Assembly: GCA_029532415.1 (NCBI GenBank)
Contig: JAQOTA010000028.1
Location: 186,001-250,000 of the forward strand
DNA: 64,000 bases
Origin: Marasmius tenuissimus
Taxonomy: Eukaryota; Basidiomycota; Agaricomycetes; Agaricales; Marasmiaceae
Reading direction: 5' to 3'
Of the stretch, positions 23,060-33,982 are shown piece after piece. The translations under genes were made by a program, and so were the position numbers. Numbering within the stretch: the stretch's first letter is position 1; the number at the start of each line of letters is the position of its first letter. The notes beneath the pieces were generated by a model, which was not told the origin of the DNA, ran no database searches, and saw only the letters and a list, made by a program, of their open reading frames with translations.

Positions 23060-25580
23060 TAGCCGCACTAAAGAGAGAAAGAAAAGAGGAACGATGTGAG
23101 CTGGGGGGATTATGAAAAGAACGTGTCCATATGACCGTACCTTATTCAAAAGCGTCGAGTGTTACAGGATATTATTTTCGGGAAATTATGAGTGTTGGAT
23201 ACCCGACTCGGACGGGGCCGTGGGTACGACATTGTCCAGAAATTCAGTTGCGCGAAGACAGAAAGGAACATAGGTGCACGCCAGACTGAGAAAATTCGAT
23301 TACACTGTAGCGAGAGGAGAGTGTAAGAAATGAGCCCCTGACTTGGTACATGGTGGTTTGAAGGCAAGAAGCGTCCATAGCCGCTTAGCGCCAACTTCAA
23401 AGGGAAAGCAGGTAAGCGCCTTCATCTCGCGGCTCATGCATATGCTGACCAGCGACATCGACCACCATTTCCTTTCTTTTTACTTTCGACCATAGATATG
23501 GCTCGCGTCCTACAATATTTGAATTCGAACCAGGTCACAGAAATCGCTTTTTTATGCTGAAGCTCGCGCTCGGTCGAGATTCAAATGTTCGAGTCAGCGC
23601 GTGTAACGAGATCGACAGGGATTCACGGACATCTTGCGGAGCAGTCAAAGTCGGGTTGGTGAGTTCCTTTCCTATAGTTTCTTATCATTATGTGGTTTAC
23701 TGACGATTCCGTTGTCGGCTTCAGAGCTGGCGGTGCCGATAACGTTGTCGTAATCACTCTGAGGGCCAAATCGAGCCATTTGGAAAAAATCAACCTGAAC
23801 CCCGTTGGACACTCGCAGGAAAGATGTAGCTTGACCACGAAGCTTGATGGTGGGATAGGTTCGATGTGAAGGATGTGAGTCGCCAACCATCTCCTTGGGC
23901 TGTTCGTCCTGACCTGGGCAGCAACCTTCCACCTTGTTCTCTGGAATTTCTTCAACGCAATAATCCGCATGCCAATGCAACGTGGACCCCACCGTCCTCT
24001 TCGACAACTTACGCTCGCAACAGAACACCTAAATCGGAATTTAGAAATCGATTCTTGGTAGATGACCCCGTTCTTTTGGGTCTGTTCGGGAATTTATTGT
24101 CCGTTGCTCCTTCCTCTTCAAGCTTCACTTGTTGTCGTTCCCCAATTCCGATATACTATCCATTGCGATTTGCGTTCGATGCAGGGTTATAAATCTTCAA
24201 TCCGACCCTGCTCTTTGGTGACCACTATCTGCTACCATTCTTTACCTTATCACATTCCTTGTGTACAGGTATCGTTTGCGCTGCTCCGTTGTCCGGTAAT
24301 CAGAGGGACATCTTGGTGCTTCCGCGGTTTGCGTGTATCAGGGTCTCGGTACAATTTTGACTCAGTGCCTATCACTCACGAGCGAAGAACCCGTCTTGCT
24401 TCCTGGCTCGCGTTCGAAAGTCATACTGATGTGTCCAGAATGGACTGTGAACGCGAAGCATGAACACGCGCTATTGGGAACTAGGATCGGGAACAACGCT
24501 GGGAGCCTCATAGCTCCTCAGATACAGACGGGGTCCCTAAACGATAATGAGGCTCGTTCAGGTCTTCTTTCTTCCACTGCCGCCGCTGTTACCATCGCTA
24601 TCTTCATTCGTACGCTTGTCTTAATACACCCACCTCGCTCTTCTCAGATTGCTGACTTCGCTGTCTGTTCTTCCTCCGATCCCCACGCAAGAAACGAGAG
24701 CGATGAGATACCCACTGGCTACGTACATCGTCCTCCGCATGCTGAAGCATCCGTACTCGAAATTTCATGTCTCTCGGACTTCCTACGCCCCAGCCTTGGG
24801 TCATCTCGATTGATTATCCGCTACCCACGGTAGTACACGACTATCCGCCCGCTCACACCGTTGTATCCATCATGTGGCTGCAAATATGCCCCAAGAGCGC
24901 CACAGTAGAATTAGTAGCGTATCAGACTCATACTCGGTCTGCGCTCAACTCCCACTATTTGTCATCCTTACGGACAGCTTGGGAACAAGGTCAAAGTCAT
25001 TGTCTGCGGGTTTCTAGCTGCACGACAAGGACCACTGGGAACAATACTACGCGAATGGAGGAAGATTCGTCTACTCCGAGTCGTAGATCCAACACAATAG
25101 ATGTAATGGGATTAGGACCGAGGCATAGTTCAAGGTGTTTCTGTGCCCTTTGTTTTGATTGAGGCGTCACAGATTTTAGGTTTGCTTTGACCAGCGCTTG
25201 GTCTTGGTTAGTAGATGTTGTCGGTCGGGTGATCGGCGCCCTACCCCAGGAATTGATGGCATTGGCGCTTGAATCTCGATCTATCCACTGCACCCACGCA
25301 GTTATCGGAGGATGGACCCACTGAGGCTGTTCTTGGTTTCGATGCTAGAATATAGTGTAGTATTTCCAGTATCCCATGTCATCGGGATCAGAAGTAAACC
25401 GAGATGGGGGAGATACAACGAAAATACGAGGAGAGAGCTGAAGGAGGATTGGATCTGACCGCGAACTGAGTGTATGGTAAGTACGTCAACTTGGATTGGG
25501 TTTAAATTACAGTCGCCATTGATGGTTTTCATTAGCCAAACTTAAGCTTACTGTCCACCGTTTACCGTCTACTCTTCAAG
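23060..25580. other. Intergenic region; 3' part homologous to 52850-53830
   Basis: No gene is supported. The first 300 bp are the ligase 5' flank and match the flank of the right-arm ligase (a GTGTTG/GGATACCCGAC..GGG stretch near 23195 and 42620). From about 24990 the sequence matches the inverted right arm (53830 down to 52850). Translations of both arms share short blocks (IVCGFLA..Q, LDL.TAPTQLS..GPTEAVL) but carry stops in each copy, so this is probably a dead gene duplicated with the arm. Confidence 0.45.
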
Positions 25581-25610
25581 CTTCATCCTTCATTCGCCTC
25601 GCCCATCATA

Positions 25611-25862
25611 ATGCCCCAGGATAGCCGCACTAAGCCTACCTCGCGAGCCTCCCGTCCAACACAGAACCCATCTGGCAATGCGCATACTCTCAATCGGCCC
25701 CAAAATGACTCCGGAGGGGGGACACAGATGAATTTTACGAACTCAGGCAAAGGGACAATGAATAACAATGACGGTGAGGGAACACAACATGTGTATGGGA
25801 ATGGAAACCATACTATCAATCATGGGGTGAATGAGGACGGGAGGTCGCAGCGGAGGTCCTGA
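25611..25862 (+). CDS. Small Asn/Gly-rich repeat-motif protein A (left copy)
   Basis: Intact 83-residue frame. The first half is polar, rich in Ser/Arg/Pro/Asn. The second half is built of steps centred on G-x-G: TNSGKGTMNNN, DGEGTQHVYGNG and NHTINHG, spaced 8-9 residues apart. Such short G/N steps recall amyloid-signalling motifs of fungal and bacterial cell-death systems (HRAM-like or BASS-like); the resemblance is by eye. The right-arm copy (52498-52752) preserves the motif almost perfectly, differing mainly in the first half, which argues for selection on the tail. The promoter and 5' UTR (CCGTTTACCGTCTACTC) resemble those of protein B. No signal peptide or membrane segment was seen. Confidence 0.6.
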   Translation: MPQDSRTKPTSRASRPTQNPSGNAHTLNRPQNDSGGGTQMNFTNSGKGTMNNNDGEGTQHVYGNGNHTINHGVNEDGRSQRRS

Positions 25863-26399
25863 ACGGTCGTTTGGTGGGTATTAGCCCTTGATATTGGGGC
25901 GAGTGTTCGCTAGAAGTGCTGATTCTGGCTCGTAATGATAGACGGAATATCACCTCGCTGAGGTTTTGCGGCTATCGTTCGAAGCATATTATGTATTCGA
26001 AATACGCTCACTGGGGACGCACCTTATCGTGCATACCTTTCATAGGACTCAGGCTGTAGTCTGTCTCAGAACTCATGGTCCTGTATTGTCATGACTTGTC
26101 TGCTGATTGAATATCGAATCTTTGATCTTTAAGTTCACCATTGTTATATCTACTCTGAGTCTCCGGATGATTACCGGTGAGAGGCAGGTCTTGTTCGGCC
26201 AGGCCTCTTCGTATCTTTGTGATTCGATAAACCCTTGTACGTGATGAACACGCGTAAACGCAGTGAAACTACTGTGATTCTGAAAGCCCTGCGGAAGAAC
26301 CTAACGTATCGACGTTTATTGGACTCCTCAGCCGCTCAATATCTTTGCGCTCATTCTCAAGGCACGCTGGCGATACCACATCTAGTCATCCCTCGAGCT

Positions 26400-26933
26400 G
26401 TGAAACAATGCTGCGGAGACCTGAAGATTGAGAACGCAATGGGAGTCTTGTGGACCCGAGTGGAACAGCTTGGGATGGCGAATATGATCCCTCTTCCCTC
26501 TACTACTACCCCTTGTGTCTCTGATGTGGTTACTTCTCCCGCGCCCTGCCTCCTTCACCTTCGCTACCGTCTTTTGTCAACTCTTATTCGTGGAACTATC
26601 TTGGACACGGCCCACATAGAGGCCTGGCACTTTCGTGAATATGCCGATCACGGTAAAATCAGTGGCGCAGCCTTACTGACAGCCTGGGAGTGGGTAACGA
26701 CGAATTCAAGGTTTCCAAGTTCTGACCTAGTTCGGACAACAATAACAATGGATACCGGCGGTGCTACGTGGGTAAAGGAAGCTTTGCCCAGATGGTGTTG
26801 TGGGTCCAGCGCAACAAGGCGTAGCGGGATCAGGACCAGGGTGGAATCCGAGACGCTATTGAGTCGCTTTGTTCTGTACGAGGATATCGGTCTGGAATTC
26901 CGAATGCGAGGGTCTCGCTTTGATCGGCCCTAA
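26400..26933 (+). pseudogene. Kinase-like fragment with stop codon (left copy)
   Basis: Around 26752-26830 the reading G-Y-R-R..VGKGSFAQMVLWVQRNKA resembles a protein-kinase glycine-rich loop (G-x-G-x-F-x-x-x-V). The frame then hits a TAG (AAGGCGTAGCGG) that is not present in the right-arm copy. No VAIK Lys, HRD or DFG motif was found nearby, so only an N-lobe fragment remains. A longer open frame (26235-26933) overlaps in another phase without motifs. The block sits between small genes A and B. Confidence 0.45.
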
Positions 26934-27340
26934 CACCTAGTTAGCGCGTTGCGCATTAATGGATAGAGGATTGACTTACTGAGGCTCGATAAATGAACTA
27001 GTCGACGTGCTAGAGATTGTCCTTGTGTCGATACTACGTGGCTAGAACTTTGTCCAGCCGTCAGCCCTATTGTCATCGGGACCGCGACAAGGAGACGAAG
27101 GGAATACAAAAAGGAATACAACGTTTCCAAGCATACATGGTGCCAAAGCTGGAGGCGGATGTTGATGAAACCAGTAAACCGGTACACACCGAGCCGTATC
27201 GTAAGTGCAAGGCTCCAACTCTCGGATTAGGTATAAATTCGAGTCGCAATTGATGTTATTTTCTACAATCCCAAGCCTAGTTTCTACCGTTTACATCCTA
27301 TCGCCCACTTCCCGCTCTCAACTTTTGTCTCCTCCATACA

Positions 27341-27682
27341 ATGATTGCCAACCTTCGAGCCAACAAAACCGACAATCAGAAAGCCCTCGTTCCCGGACGC
27401 TCTGATGATTCAAACTCGAGCTTGAGCTCAAACTCAAAGTCGAACATCACAAACACTCCGACGCAGAGCCGAAGTGGCAATGTTCCTACGCAGGGCTGGT
27501 ATCCCAACAACCAACACACGTACCAGAACATGAGCGATGGGCCCCAAATCCACAACACAAATACGGGGTCAGGGACAATGAACAACAATAACAGCTCCGG
27601 GACGCAGCATATCTATGGGGGCGCGGGCTACAATATCAATCATGGGAACGATCAGAATATCTATGGGCAGCCGAAGAAGTAG
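27341..27682 (+). CDS. Small Asn/Gly-rich repeat-motif protein B (left copy)
   Basis: Intact 113-residue frame, larger paralogue of protein A. The Ser/Asn/Thr/Gln-rich N-terminal two thirds (NSSLSSNSKSNITNTPTQSR) look disordered. The tail repeats the A-type steps: NTGSGTMNNNNSSGTQHIYG, then GAGYNINHG and NDQNIYGQ. The ATG at 27341 follows a TATA-like GTATAAATTCGAG about 110 bp upstream; that block is shared with protein A's promoter (GTTTAAATTACAGTCGCCATTGATGG). The right-arm copy (50692-51036) has 114 residues and only a few substitutions. Function unknown; an aggregation or signalling-motif protein is one hypothesis, and a simple low-complexity protein is the alternative. Confidence 0.6.
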   Translation: MIANLRANKTDNQKALVPGRSDDSNSSLSSNSKSNITNTPTQSRSGNVPTQGWYPNNQHTYQNMSDGPQIHNTNTGSGTMNNNNSSGTQHIYGGAGYNINHGNDQNIYGQPKK

Positions 27683-27689
27683 AGGTCGT

Positions 27690-28440
27690 TGCATAGTACA
27701 TTCTGGGTATCAGCCGTCGAGATCGAGGTGGGAGTTAGATATCAGGTGCCTACTTCAGTCTATACTGACGAATGGACTGTCACTGAACCCAGGGATATCG
27801 ACTTTGGCCATCGTTGCGCGATGCGTACTCAAAATATACTGGAGGCATCCCGTCCTTCACATCCTGCATATGACTATCATAGTTACTACACATTTATCAC
27901 CCACTTCCTTACTACCACTCCTGTAAATGTATTCTATCTCACTCGCCTTTTCACCTTTCTCCCCGGTGGGTCTCTTATATTGTTATAGATATCATTTCTC
28001 TCGGACCTGCTTGTTGTATACCCTCCTAAATCTTGGCTATCTTTACATTCAATGTTCTGATTACCTCCAGTCATATACAAGGTTTCATCTCATTTCACGT
28101 TCGCGAGGTTTCATGTCTCTTTCCGAGTATCTGTTGAGATTCGATAGGCTGCTCCTGCAATGTTCTGGAGCGCTTTCTTCTACGACACATATTCGTCCCT
28201 CCGACGAGTCCACGGCTTCGACGGTCCGGATTTGCTTTGAATCAATTTTGATGATAAATGGACCAGGGACTTGAGGCCTGAGGGGTACGATGACAACGGC
28301 TTTCTTCGTTTTGAGTAAACTCTCTGCTATCAACCTACTCGGGACCCATCCCAAAGTGCCACGCGCCCGCTCTCAAGATCAGCCACAATCGGCTTAAGAT
28401 AATGTTATATCTGAGATCCACATTCTCGGATCTCGAGCTC
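27690..28440. other. Intergenic, nothing recognised
   Basis: Short frames on both strands without motifs. The first 60 bases correspond to the 3' flank of gene B in the right arm (50640-50690). Confidence 0.35.
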
Positions 28441-28444
28441 TTTA

Positions 28445-29007
28445 GAGCCTGTTCGGACTCGGTCTGCGGTCTTGGGTCTGACGAATTCTCCAGACCGAAA
28501 AATTCCCGCGCGAGTGCACTGCCACTGGCTCACCCTAAAATTCGTAAATAATTCGTGAGTGTCGACCCCGTCTGGCACCGTGTCCTCGTTCAATCTGCTT
28601 TTTTTTCTTGCGTATCCTTTTCTAAAATGTATATATGACCTATATAAGGGTACAGATGGCGACAGAAACTAGTTTCAGCACGCTCAGAATAACATATGGC
28701 ACTTTCCAGCGGTACTGACCACCAAAAACTTGGACCCTCAGCCAACTATTCGTCGTTTCCGTCGATATGGCTCTTTTTAGTAGGCTTATGGTGCACAAAC
28801 AGGTCCAGAAGGGCATAACTAGCTGATAAAACCAGCTACAGCAGCATAAAACAGAGCGAGAGCTTCATTACAGAGGGTACTACAATGTATGTATGGACAA
28901 TTATTTTACGAATTTGGGGTGAGCCAGTGGCAGTGCACTCGCGCGGGAATTTTTCGGTCTGGAGAATTCGTCAGACCCAAGACCGCAGACCGAGTCCGAA
29001 CAGGCTC
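28445..29007. mobile_element. Non-autonomous TIR transposon (MITE), about 563 bp
   Basis: Starts GAGCCTGTTCGGACTCGG and ends with its reverse complement. The terminal inverted repeats run about 105 bp (28445-28550 and 28902-29007), with the outer 90 bp essentially identical. The flanks read TTTA and TAAG, so a TA target duplication, or a TTA/TAA one with a mutation, is possible. The GAGCCTGTTCGG tip recalls PIF/Harbinger-type Tourist elements. The interior has no coding frame, so it depends on a transposase elsewhere. The near-identical repeats suggest recent activity. Confidence 0.75.
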
Positions 29008-29191
29008 TAAGTAGCTCAGCAGCATCGTGCTGCTGAGCCGCGTGCAGATAGTCAAATAGATAAAGGAAAGGTTGGAGGCGGTAAGTTCCGGGAGTGGGTT
29101 TTATGCAAACGAGAAATTGGGAAGCGCGTCAACAATTCATTTTTTATGGTTTCTCATTGCAGTAACTATGGGATACAACATTTCTTACAAA

Positions 29192-30827
29192 TTACAGTAG
29201 CCTCTTGAGATATAGTACTACCAAAACAAGCGCGATAGTTAAAGACAAAGACTCGGATTCTTCCAATGGAGGGCGGTCGATAGTGTGCGCGTCGGGAATG
29301 ACGCTGATTGCATTATCGACGGCGGCTAGAAAGGCAGACATCTTGCGTCCAACGTAAGCCGTTGTCCTCTGAACAATGAACCGCACAACCCGGGGAGCAC
29401 CCCAACCTATCAGACCCCAGACCACCGGGCGTAGCAACCAACCAAAATTGTAGATGCGATACCAACGGTCCCCTTTGACTCCTTTATGAAAAGGTTCAGT
29501 AAGTCGCAGGTTACTGGAACGAGAGGAAAAGATGGAAAAACACGCACGAAACCATGGGTACCCGTTACTCCGCCGCATTAACTCGGACATCTTCTCCCCG
29601 TCCCGTAGCATGGGCACAAATCTTGACACGTAGTCAAAGGTTCGACTTTTGTGTAGCTCCCGATCCATTACCATCTCGCTAAACCCTCTGGTGCGAAATG
29701 CAGCAAGGTAAACGTCCGCCAAAGCACTTCTCTCATCCTCGGACGTACAATTGATGAATCCGTAGTCCGCGCCTACAAATCCATCTGGCCAGGTGTCGCC
29801 CATCAAGAGAGATTGCTTCAGTAGCCAGACGGAAGGAATGGTGTTTAGGTCTCCTTGTTTCAAGACGGAGCTGAAGTGTCGAGGGACTGCTATGGGGGAC
29901 AGTTGAGCGAATGTATGGTATTTCTCCATCAAGCAGTACACCTTACGACTCTTGTAGGCCGCAAGGTACTCATCGAAGGGGCATTGTTCGAAAAGCTGCT
30001 GGTACAATTGGGCCACTGTCCTCCCATCTTCTTTATCGGTGCAGTACCCTGCAAAGGTCCACACATTCATGCAGCGGGTATGAGCCCACACATCAGTGAA
30101 CGAAGAATGGTGTTCCCCGGACAGGATGACTGCATAATGCCAAAGACATTCCCTCGCCTCGCTCGACCATGATGGTATTGCCAAACTCCAATCCCGTCCG
30201 ATACGATCCCAAGCAACTTCCAGCATCCTTCCGCAACGAGCTTCAATGGTATCCCCTACGGGCGGCAGTGTGGGGTTGAGAACCCACTGGTTTTGAAGGA
30301 ACCAAGCGTAAGCGTCGCCTCGAAGTTCTGGAGGTTTACGGTTGTAGGTCTTCTTTATACGGTCGCACAGGCCTAGGTAGCCCCAAGTTTTCCATCTGTT
30401 CAACTTGTACGCTGTAATGCGAGTATTGATTTTCGGGAGGCCATCGTAAAGACGAAGGAGGTGTGCGTTCTTTCCTGCTTTATCGAAGCCGTAATCTTTG
30501 CGCGTCCTTCGATGTGACGGAACAACCCCCTCATTACACGCTTTGAGGAGGTAGTGCCCGGTGTGAATTGGTCCTCGGCATTCCCAGATATGAACGGGTT
30601 CGTGCTGATACTGACATCCGAACGAACAGTAGTGAACGGCGTAGCATTTGGGGCATAAGAGTTGTGTAGTCTTGTCGCAGCCGGGGTTTGCGCATTCGGC
30701 AAACATCAGCTTAGGGAGCCAGCGAAATTCGTTGGGATGAGAATAAGAGAGCTGGCTTTGAAAGCATTGTGAATTGTGAGAGCCGGCGTTTGACACTAGT
30801 TAGAGCTACTCACCTGGCCCACGACAT
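29192..30827 (-). CDS. MYND zinc-finger protein, type 1 (second copy)
   Basis: Paralogue of the gene at 16970-18555 with the same architecture: exon 1 30827-30814 (MSWA), a 58-bp intron, exon 2 30755-29192. The MYND finger reads CANPGCDKTTQLLCPKC...HYCSFGC...HIWEC. The family blocks PIHTGHYLLKAC, DYGFDKAGKNAHLL, WFLQNQWVL, ECLWHYAVIL, MNVWTFAGYC and DYGFINCTSEDERSALAD are all kept, followed by a C-terminal Trp/Ile-rich region and a final hydrophobic tail (LSLTIALVLVVLYLKRLL) that could anchor the protein in a membrane. That last segment is absent from the first copy, which ends PNYFYLI. The frame is intact. It is head-to-head with the type 2 gene at 31895, as in the first pair. Confidence 0.8.
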
Positions 30828-30829
30828 CC

Positions 30830-31894
30830 TATTCTTCTCCTCTACGTTTTTAGTTATAATGGTGGTGGTGGTGGTTGAGAAGAGGGAGGGCGCTGTTCCG
30901 CTGCACTGGATAGGCCCATCGAGTCCCACGTTCAGCGTCGTATCCAGCGCCAGCCGTAATGGGCATCATGACAGAACCTAATGTCCTGTCGGATCAGATC
31001 GAATCCTTGGGACAGTGCCGGAAGCTTCTATCCAGGAGAAGAAAAAATGCTAGCAAATAGATTATAAGCGAACGAGAGCTGAATGACGAATGTCGTTGGA
31101 CATACCATCTGAGGTTCGAGATCACCATTTTGTGCCTGTTAACATATGTGATGCTCGAGGACAGAAAGAGAGACTGAGTTTTGAGGAAATAGAGATGAAT
31201 GGCGGCAGTCTGCACTGCCAATTTGCTCGCATTCATACGAGAGAGCCTGAGTCGAGGTCTTGTTCTCGAAGAGGGAATGAATGTTGTCAAGAAATAAAGG
31301 TACTTGATCGTCGAGCTGCTGTTCAAGGCAGCAGAGAAAGAAGTACAATGCCGCGGCTTGTGAGCAGCGCCGTGCGTGCCAAGATGGATTAAGATGAAAG
31401 GAAAAGACCATGGCTTGGACCCATAACCACCCCGGTCCCCCGGGGCCCCCCGACCACTTTCTTTTTTCGCAACCCTTCCAAGCTTGTTAATGTTCAACCA
31501 GTCAAAGTAGCCGATACAGCTCGGTGGCCCTCAAATGTCGCTCGGGCTACTAGTTCTCGAGATCCATCAAGTTCGACGCGCGATGGCCTATAAATATTAA
31601 AGGCCTCCTAAGGCAAAGCTGTGAGTATTTAACATGACACCTAATCATCAATCAAGTACCGAATACCGGTTCGTAAATTGACGACGTAAATGTGCCTGAT
31701 AGTTACCCAAGAGCGGTCAACCGTCCTTTGCTCCTCACCTCCATCATCGTGGATCCGTAACGTTAACCGTTGAAGCCAAATCAGAGAAATTGTAGTGCGC
31801 AATCTCGTTCCATTTGCTACAGTCCTTGACCTGACGGGCGGTTTTATCCAGTACTGTGCGTCCACAGCAACAAGACCCCAATTTCCAAGTCAAC
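30830..31894. promoter_or_regulatory. Divergent intergenic region of the second MYND pair
   Basis: About 1.07 kb between two outward-reading MYND genes. It contains GGCTTGGACCCATAACC at 31412, a variant of the motif in the first pair. Frames inside (30994-31497 minus) have no domain. Promoter function is inferred. Confidence 0.4.
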
Positions 31895-33085
31895 ATGCCG
31901 AAATGCTCAGGAAGCGACTACATTGGAGACAGCTGCAAAAACGAGGGAATCAAGCAATGTACCGGTTGCCGATCCGTGTACTACTGCTCGAAAAAGTGCC
32001 AAACATCCCACTGGGAGACTCACATCTGGAAGTGCAAAGTGCCTATCCACACATCCCACTTCCTGCTACAGGCTTGCAGACGTGATCTTCTTCCCTCCGA
32101 TCCACAAACATGCTTGGATTACGGCTTCGAACGTGCCGGGCAGTATTCGAGCGAGCTTCTTGGCCTGTACCAAGGTCTTTGGATTATCAACCCAAAGTTG
32201 ACGGCAAAGGAGGTTCATCGGTGGAGGAAGAATGGGATTTTGGCGGACAAGATCAAGGAGACATTCGATCCTGTCCCAGCGAACGCTCGCGGAGAATATT
32301 TTCCCTGGTTTTTGCGGAATCAGTGGGTCCTGAACGAAAGCCTGCCCGTTCCACATGAGCGCAATCCCGAAGTTATGGTGGAAAGGATGGCCCATGCAGT
32401 TTGGGAACGGATAGGGATGGATCAGAGTGCTCAAGTACGATCATGGTCAGATGAGAAGAAAGAATGCTTTTTCCACTACGGAATGATCCTTACTGGAAGC
32501 CGCCCACCACCTATCATGGATATCTGGGTACGGGCAGGTTATTGCGTCGCCAGGAATGACTACGACGAGATAGAGGTCTCAAGGATTTATACTTCACTTT
32601 TCAGGAGGTGCACTCTAGAAGAGTATCAGGACGCCTCCAGTTCCGGTACAGTGTACCGTTTGATCACCAAATACGGAGTTTTGTCTGGCGAACGCACAAT
32701 GCCTGGTGGTTGGGACTACACCGACGAGAATGACGACTTAGGCTCCCCTATGCTTCGAAGACTACGCCTTGTGTGGTCTACTCCCCACCCGTACTCGGTC
32801 TGGTACCTGAAGCGTTGCGTTCTCGACGACACCATCCAGCCCACCCCTGCAGTCATCGCCGACTACGGCTTCACCAACTGCAAAACTCCTTCAGAACGCG
32901 ACGCATTGGCCAATAAATACCGTGAGTTATTCAGGGCCAGGGACTTTGACGAAGTCAAGTTGCACGAAGCGTGTGTACAGGGACAGATTTTCGAGTATGT
33001 GACAGAGAGGGTTTTGATGGGCAAGGTGGAGAGGAAGGTGATGAAGAGGTTGATGTGGAACCCGTACCCACTGCGTCAAAGGTGA
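31895..33085 (+). CDS. MYND zinc-finger protein, type 2 (second copy)
   Basis: Single-exon gene of 396 codons starting MPKCSGSDY. MYND finger at residues 4-46 (QCTGC, YYCSKKC, HIWKC). It carries all type 2 blocks (PIHTSHFLLQAC, DYGFERAGQYSSELLG, YFPWFLRNQWVL, ECFFHYGMIL, RAGYCVARNDYDE, YSVWYLKRCVLDD, DYGFTNCKTPSERDALAN) and ends RLMWNPYPLRQR. It has about 15 extra residues after VLSGERTMPGG relative to the 19433 gene, similar in position to the right-arm copy. After the stop only a short piece of the ligase 3' flank remains (a CTGTGGATCTGTTGT-like stretch near 33165), so this copy has lost the convergent ligase that accompanies the other two. Confidence 0.85.
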   Translation: MPKCSGSDYIGDSCKNEGIKQCTGCRSVYYCSKKCQTSHWETHIWKCKVPIHTSHFLLQACRRDLLPSDPQTCLDYGFERAGQYSSELLGLYQGLWIINPKLTAKEVHRWRKNGILADKIKETFDPVPANARGEYFPWFLRNQWVLNESLPVPHERNPEVMVERMAHAVWERIGMDQSAQVRSWSDEKKECFFHYGMILTGSRPPPIMDIWVRAGYCVARNDYDEIEVSRIYTSLFRRCTLEEYQDASSSGTVYRLITKYGVLSGERTMPGGWDYTDENDDLGSPMLRRLRLVWSTPHPYSVWYLKRCVLDDTIQPTPAVIADYGFTNCKTPSERDALANKYRELFRARDFDEVKLHEACVQGQIFEYVTERVLMGKVERKVMKRLMWNPYPLRQR

Positions 33086-33089
33086 ATGA

Positions 33090-33980
33090 GGGATAGGATC
33101 TTCGGACTCCGTATGGGTCGATTCACCTCTTTCTCTACAAATGCATATTTTTTCCTGCAAACGTCTCCTGTGGATCTGTTGTCAGTCGAAAGACGTGCAT
33201 GGTGATCTCGAAGCACCCATTCAGCTCGCCGATAGCGCTCGTTTCCTCGCCGTTTTCCTTATTCACTCAGGACAAACCATACACGGCACTAAAGTGTATG
33301 AAATCCCCAGGGTATACGGATGCAGTTGTCCATCAAGCTCAGCGACGGTCTATTTCCCCAGTGGATCGCTGATGCCCGACAACAACGAAGCAAACCACGA
33401 GCTCCTTCCCTCAATGATATATTCGTTTTTTCTTTCTTTTATTTATACCAGAAACTACATAGTAACCATGTCATGCAAGGTCTCGTCTGCGACCACCAGG
33501 TCGTCGACGTATGTACAGCAACAGTAGTACAATAGTGTCCCTCAATAATACTCGATAAGTAATAGCGCGGTAGCAGGTTCAACCCACAGCCCAGGTGTTG
33601 TAGCTCGCAAGCAAGCCACTGCTAAGCACAACAGGTACGTATGATGCCCGGATAAGGTTAATAGTAGCGGTGAGGAGCGAGAGCCAATAATAATACGGGA
33701 TGGGTGGTGGGAGGGAAGGCGTCGTAGCCCCCCTCAATAAATAGAGAGGACAGAGAGCAAGAAAAGAACGGTCCGACCAAAGGTTTAAAAGGTTAAAGGC
33801 AAAAGATCGTGGCGGGTCGAAAACACCACAATAAATAGTTGGAATATAAAGTGGGTCGCAGTTAAACTAAAAGCAGGAAAGGAACGGACAGATTGTCATA
33901 AATCCATGATGATGCGTTGGGGACGGTGTTCGGGGGTGGTCGGGTTTCGGGGGTAGCTCGGGGAGCGAAAGGTGCTTACA
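33090..33980. other. Intergenic; 3' flank of SH3 gene shared with right arm
   Basis: No gene is supported. The 33760-33980 part matches the right-arm sequence 49810-50040 inverted, showing that the duplication includes the SH3 gene's 3' flank. The rest carries only short frames. Confidence 0.4.
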
Positions 33981-33982
33981 AG

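Noticed and set aside
23510..23540. GGTTCGAATTC-like B-box on the minus strand
   Set aside because: No A-box or cloverleaf; a single box occurs by chance.
26235..26933. 232-codon plus-strand frame
   Set aside because: Not conserved as a frame in the right arm; the kinase-loop reading uses another phase, so this frame is likely chance.
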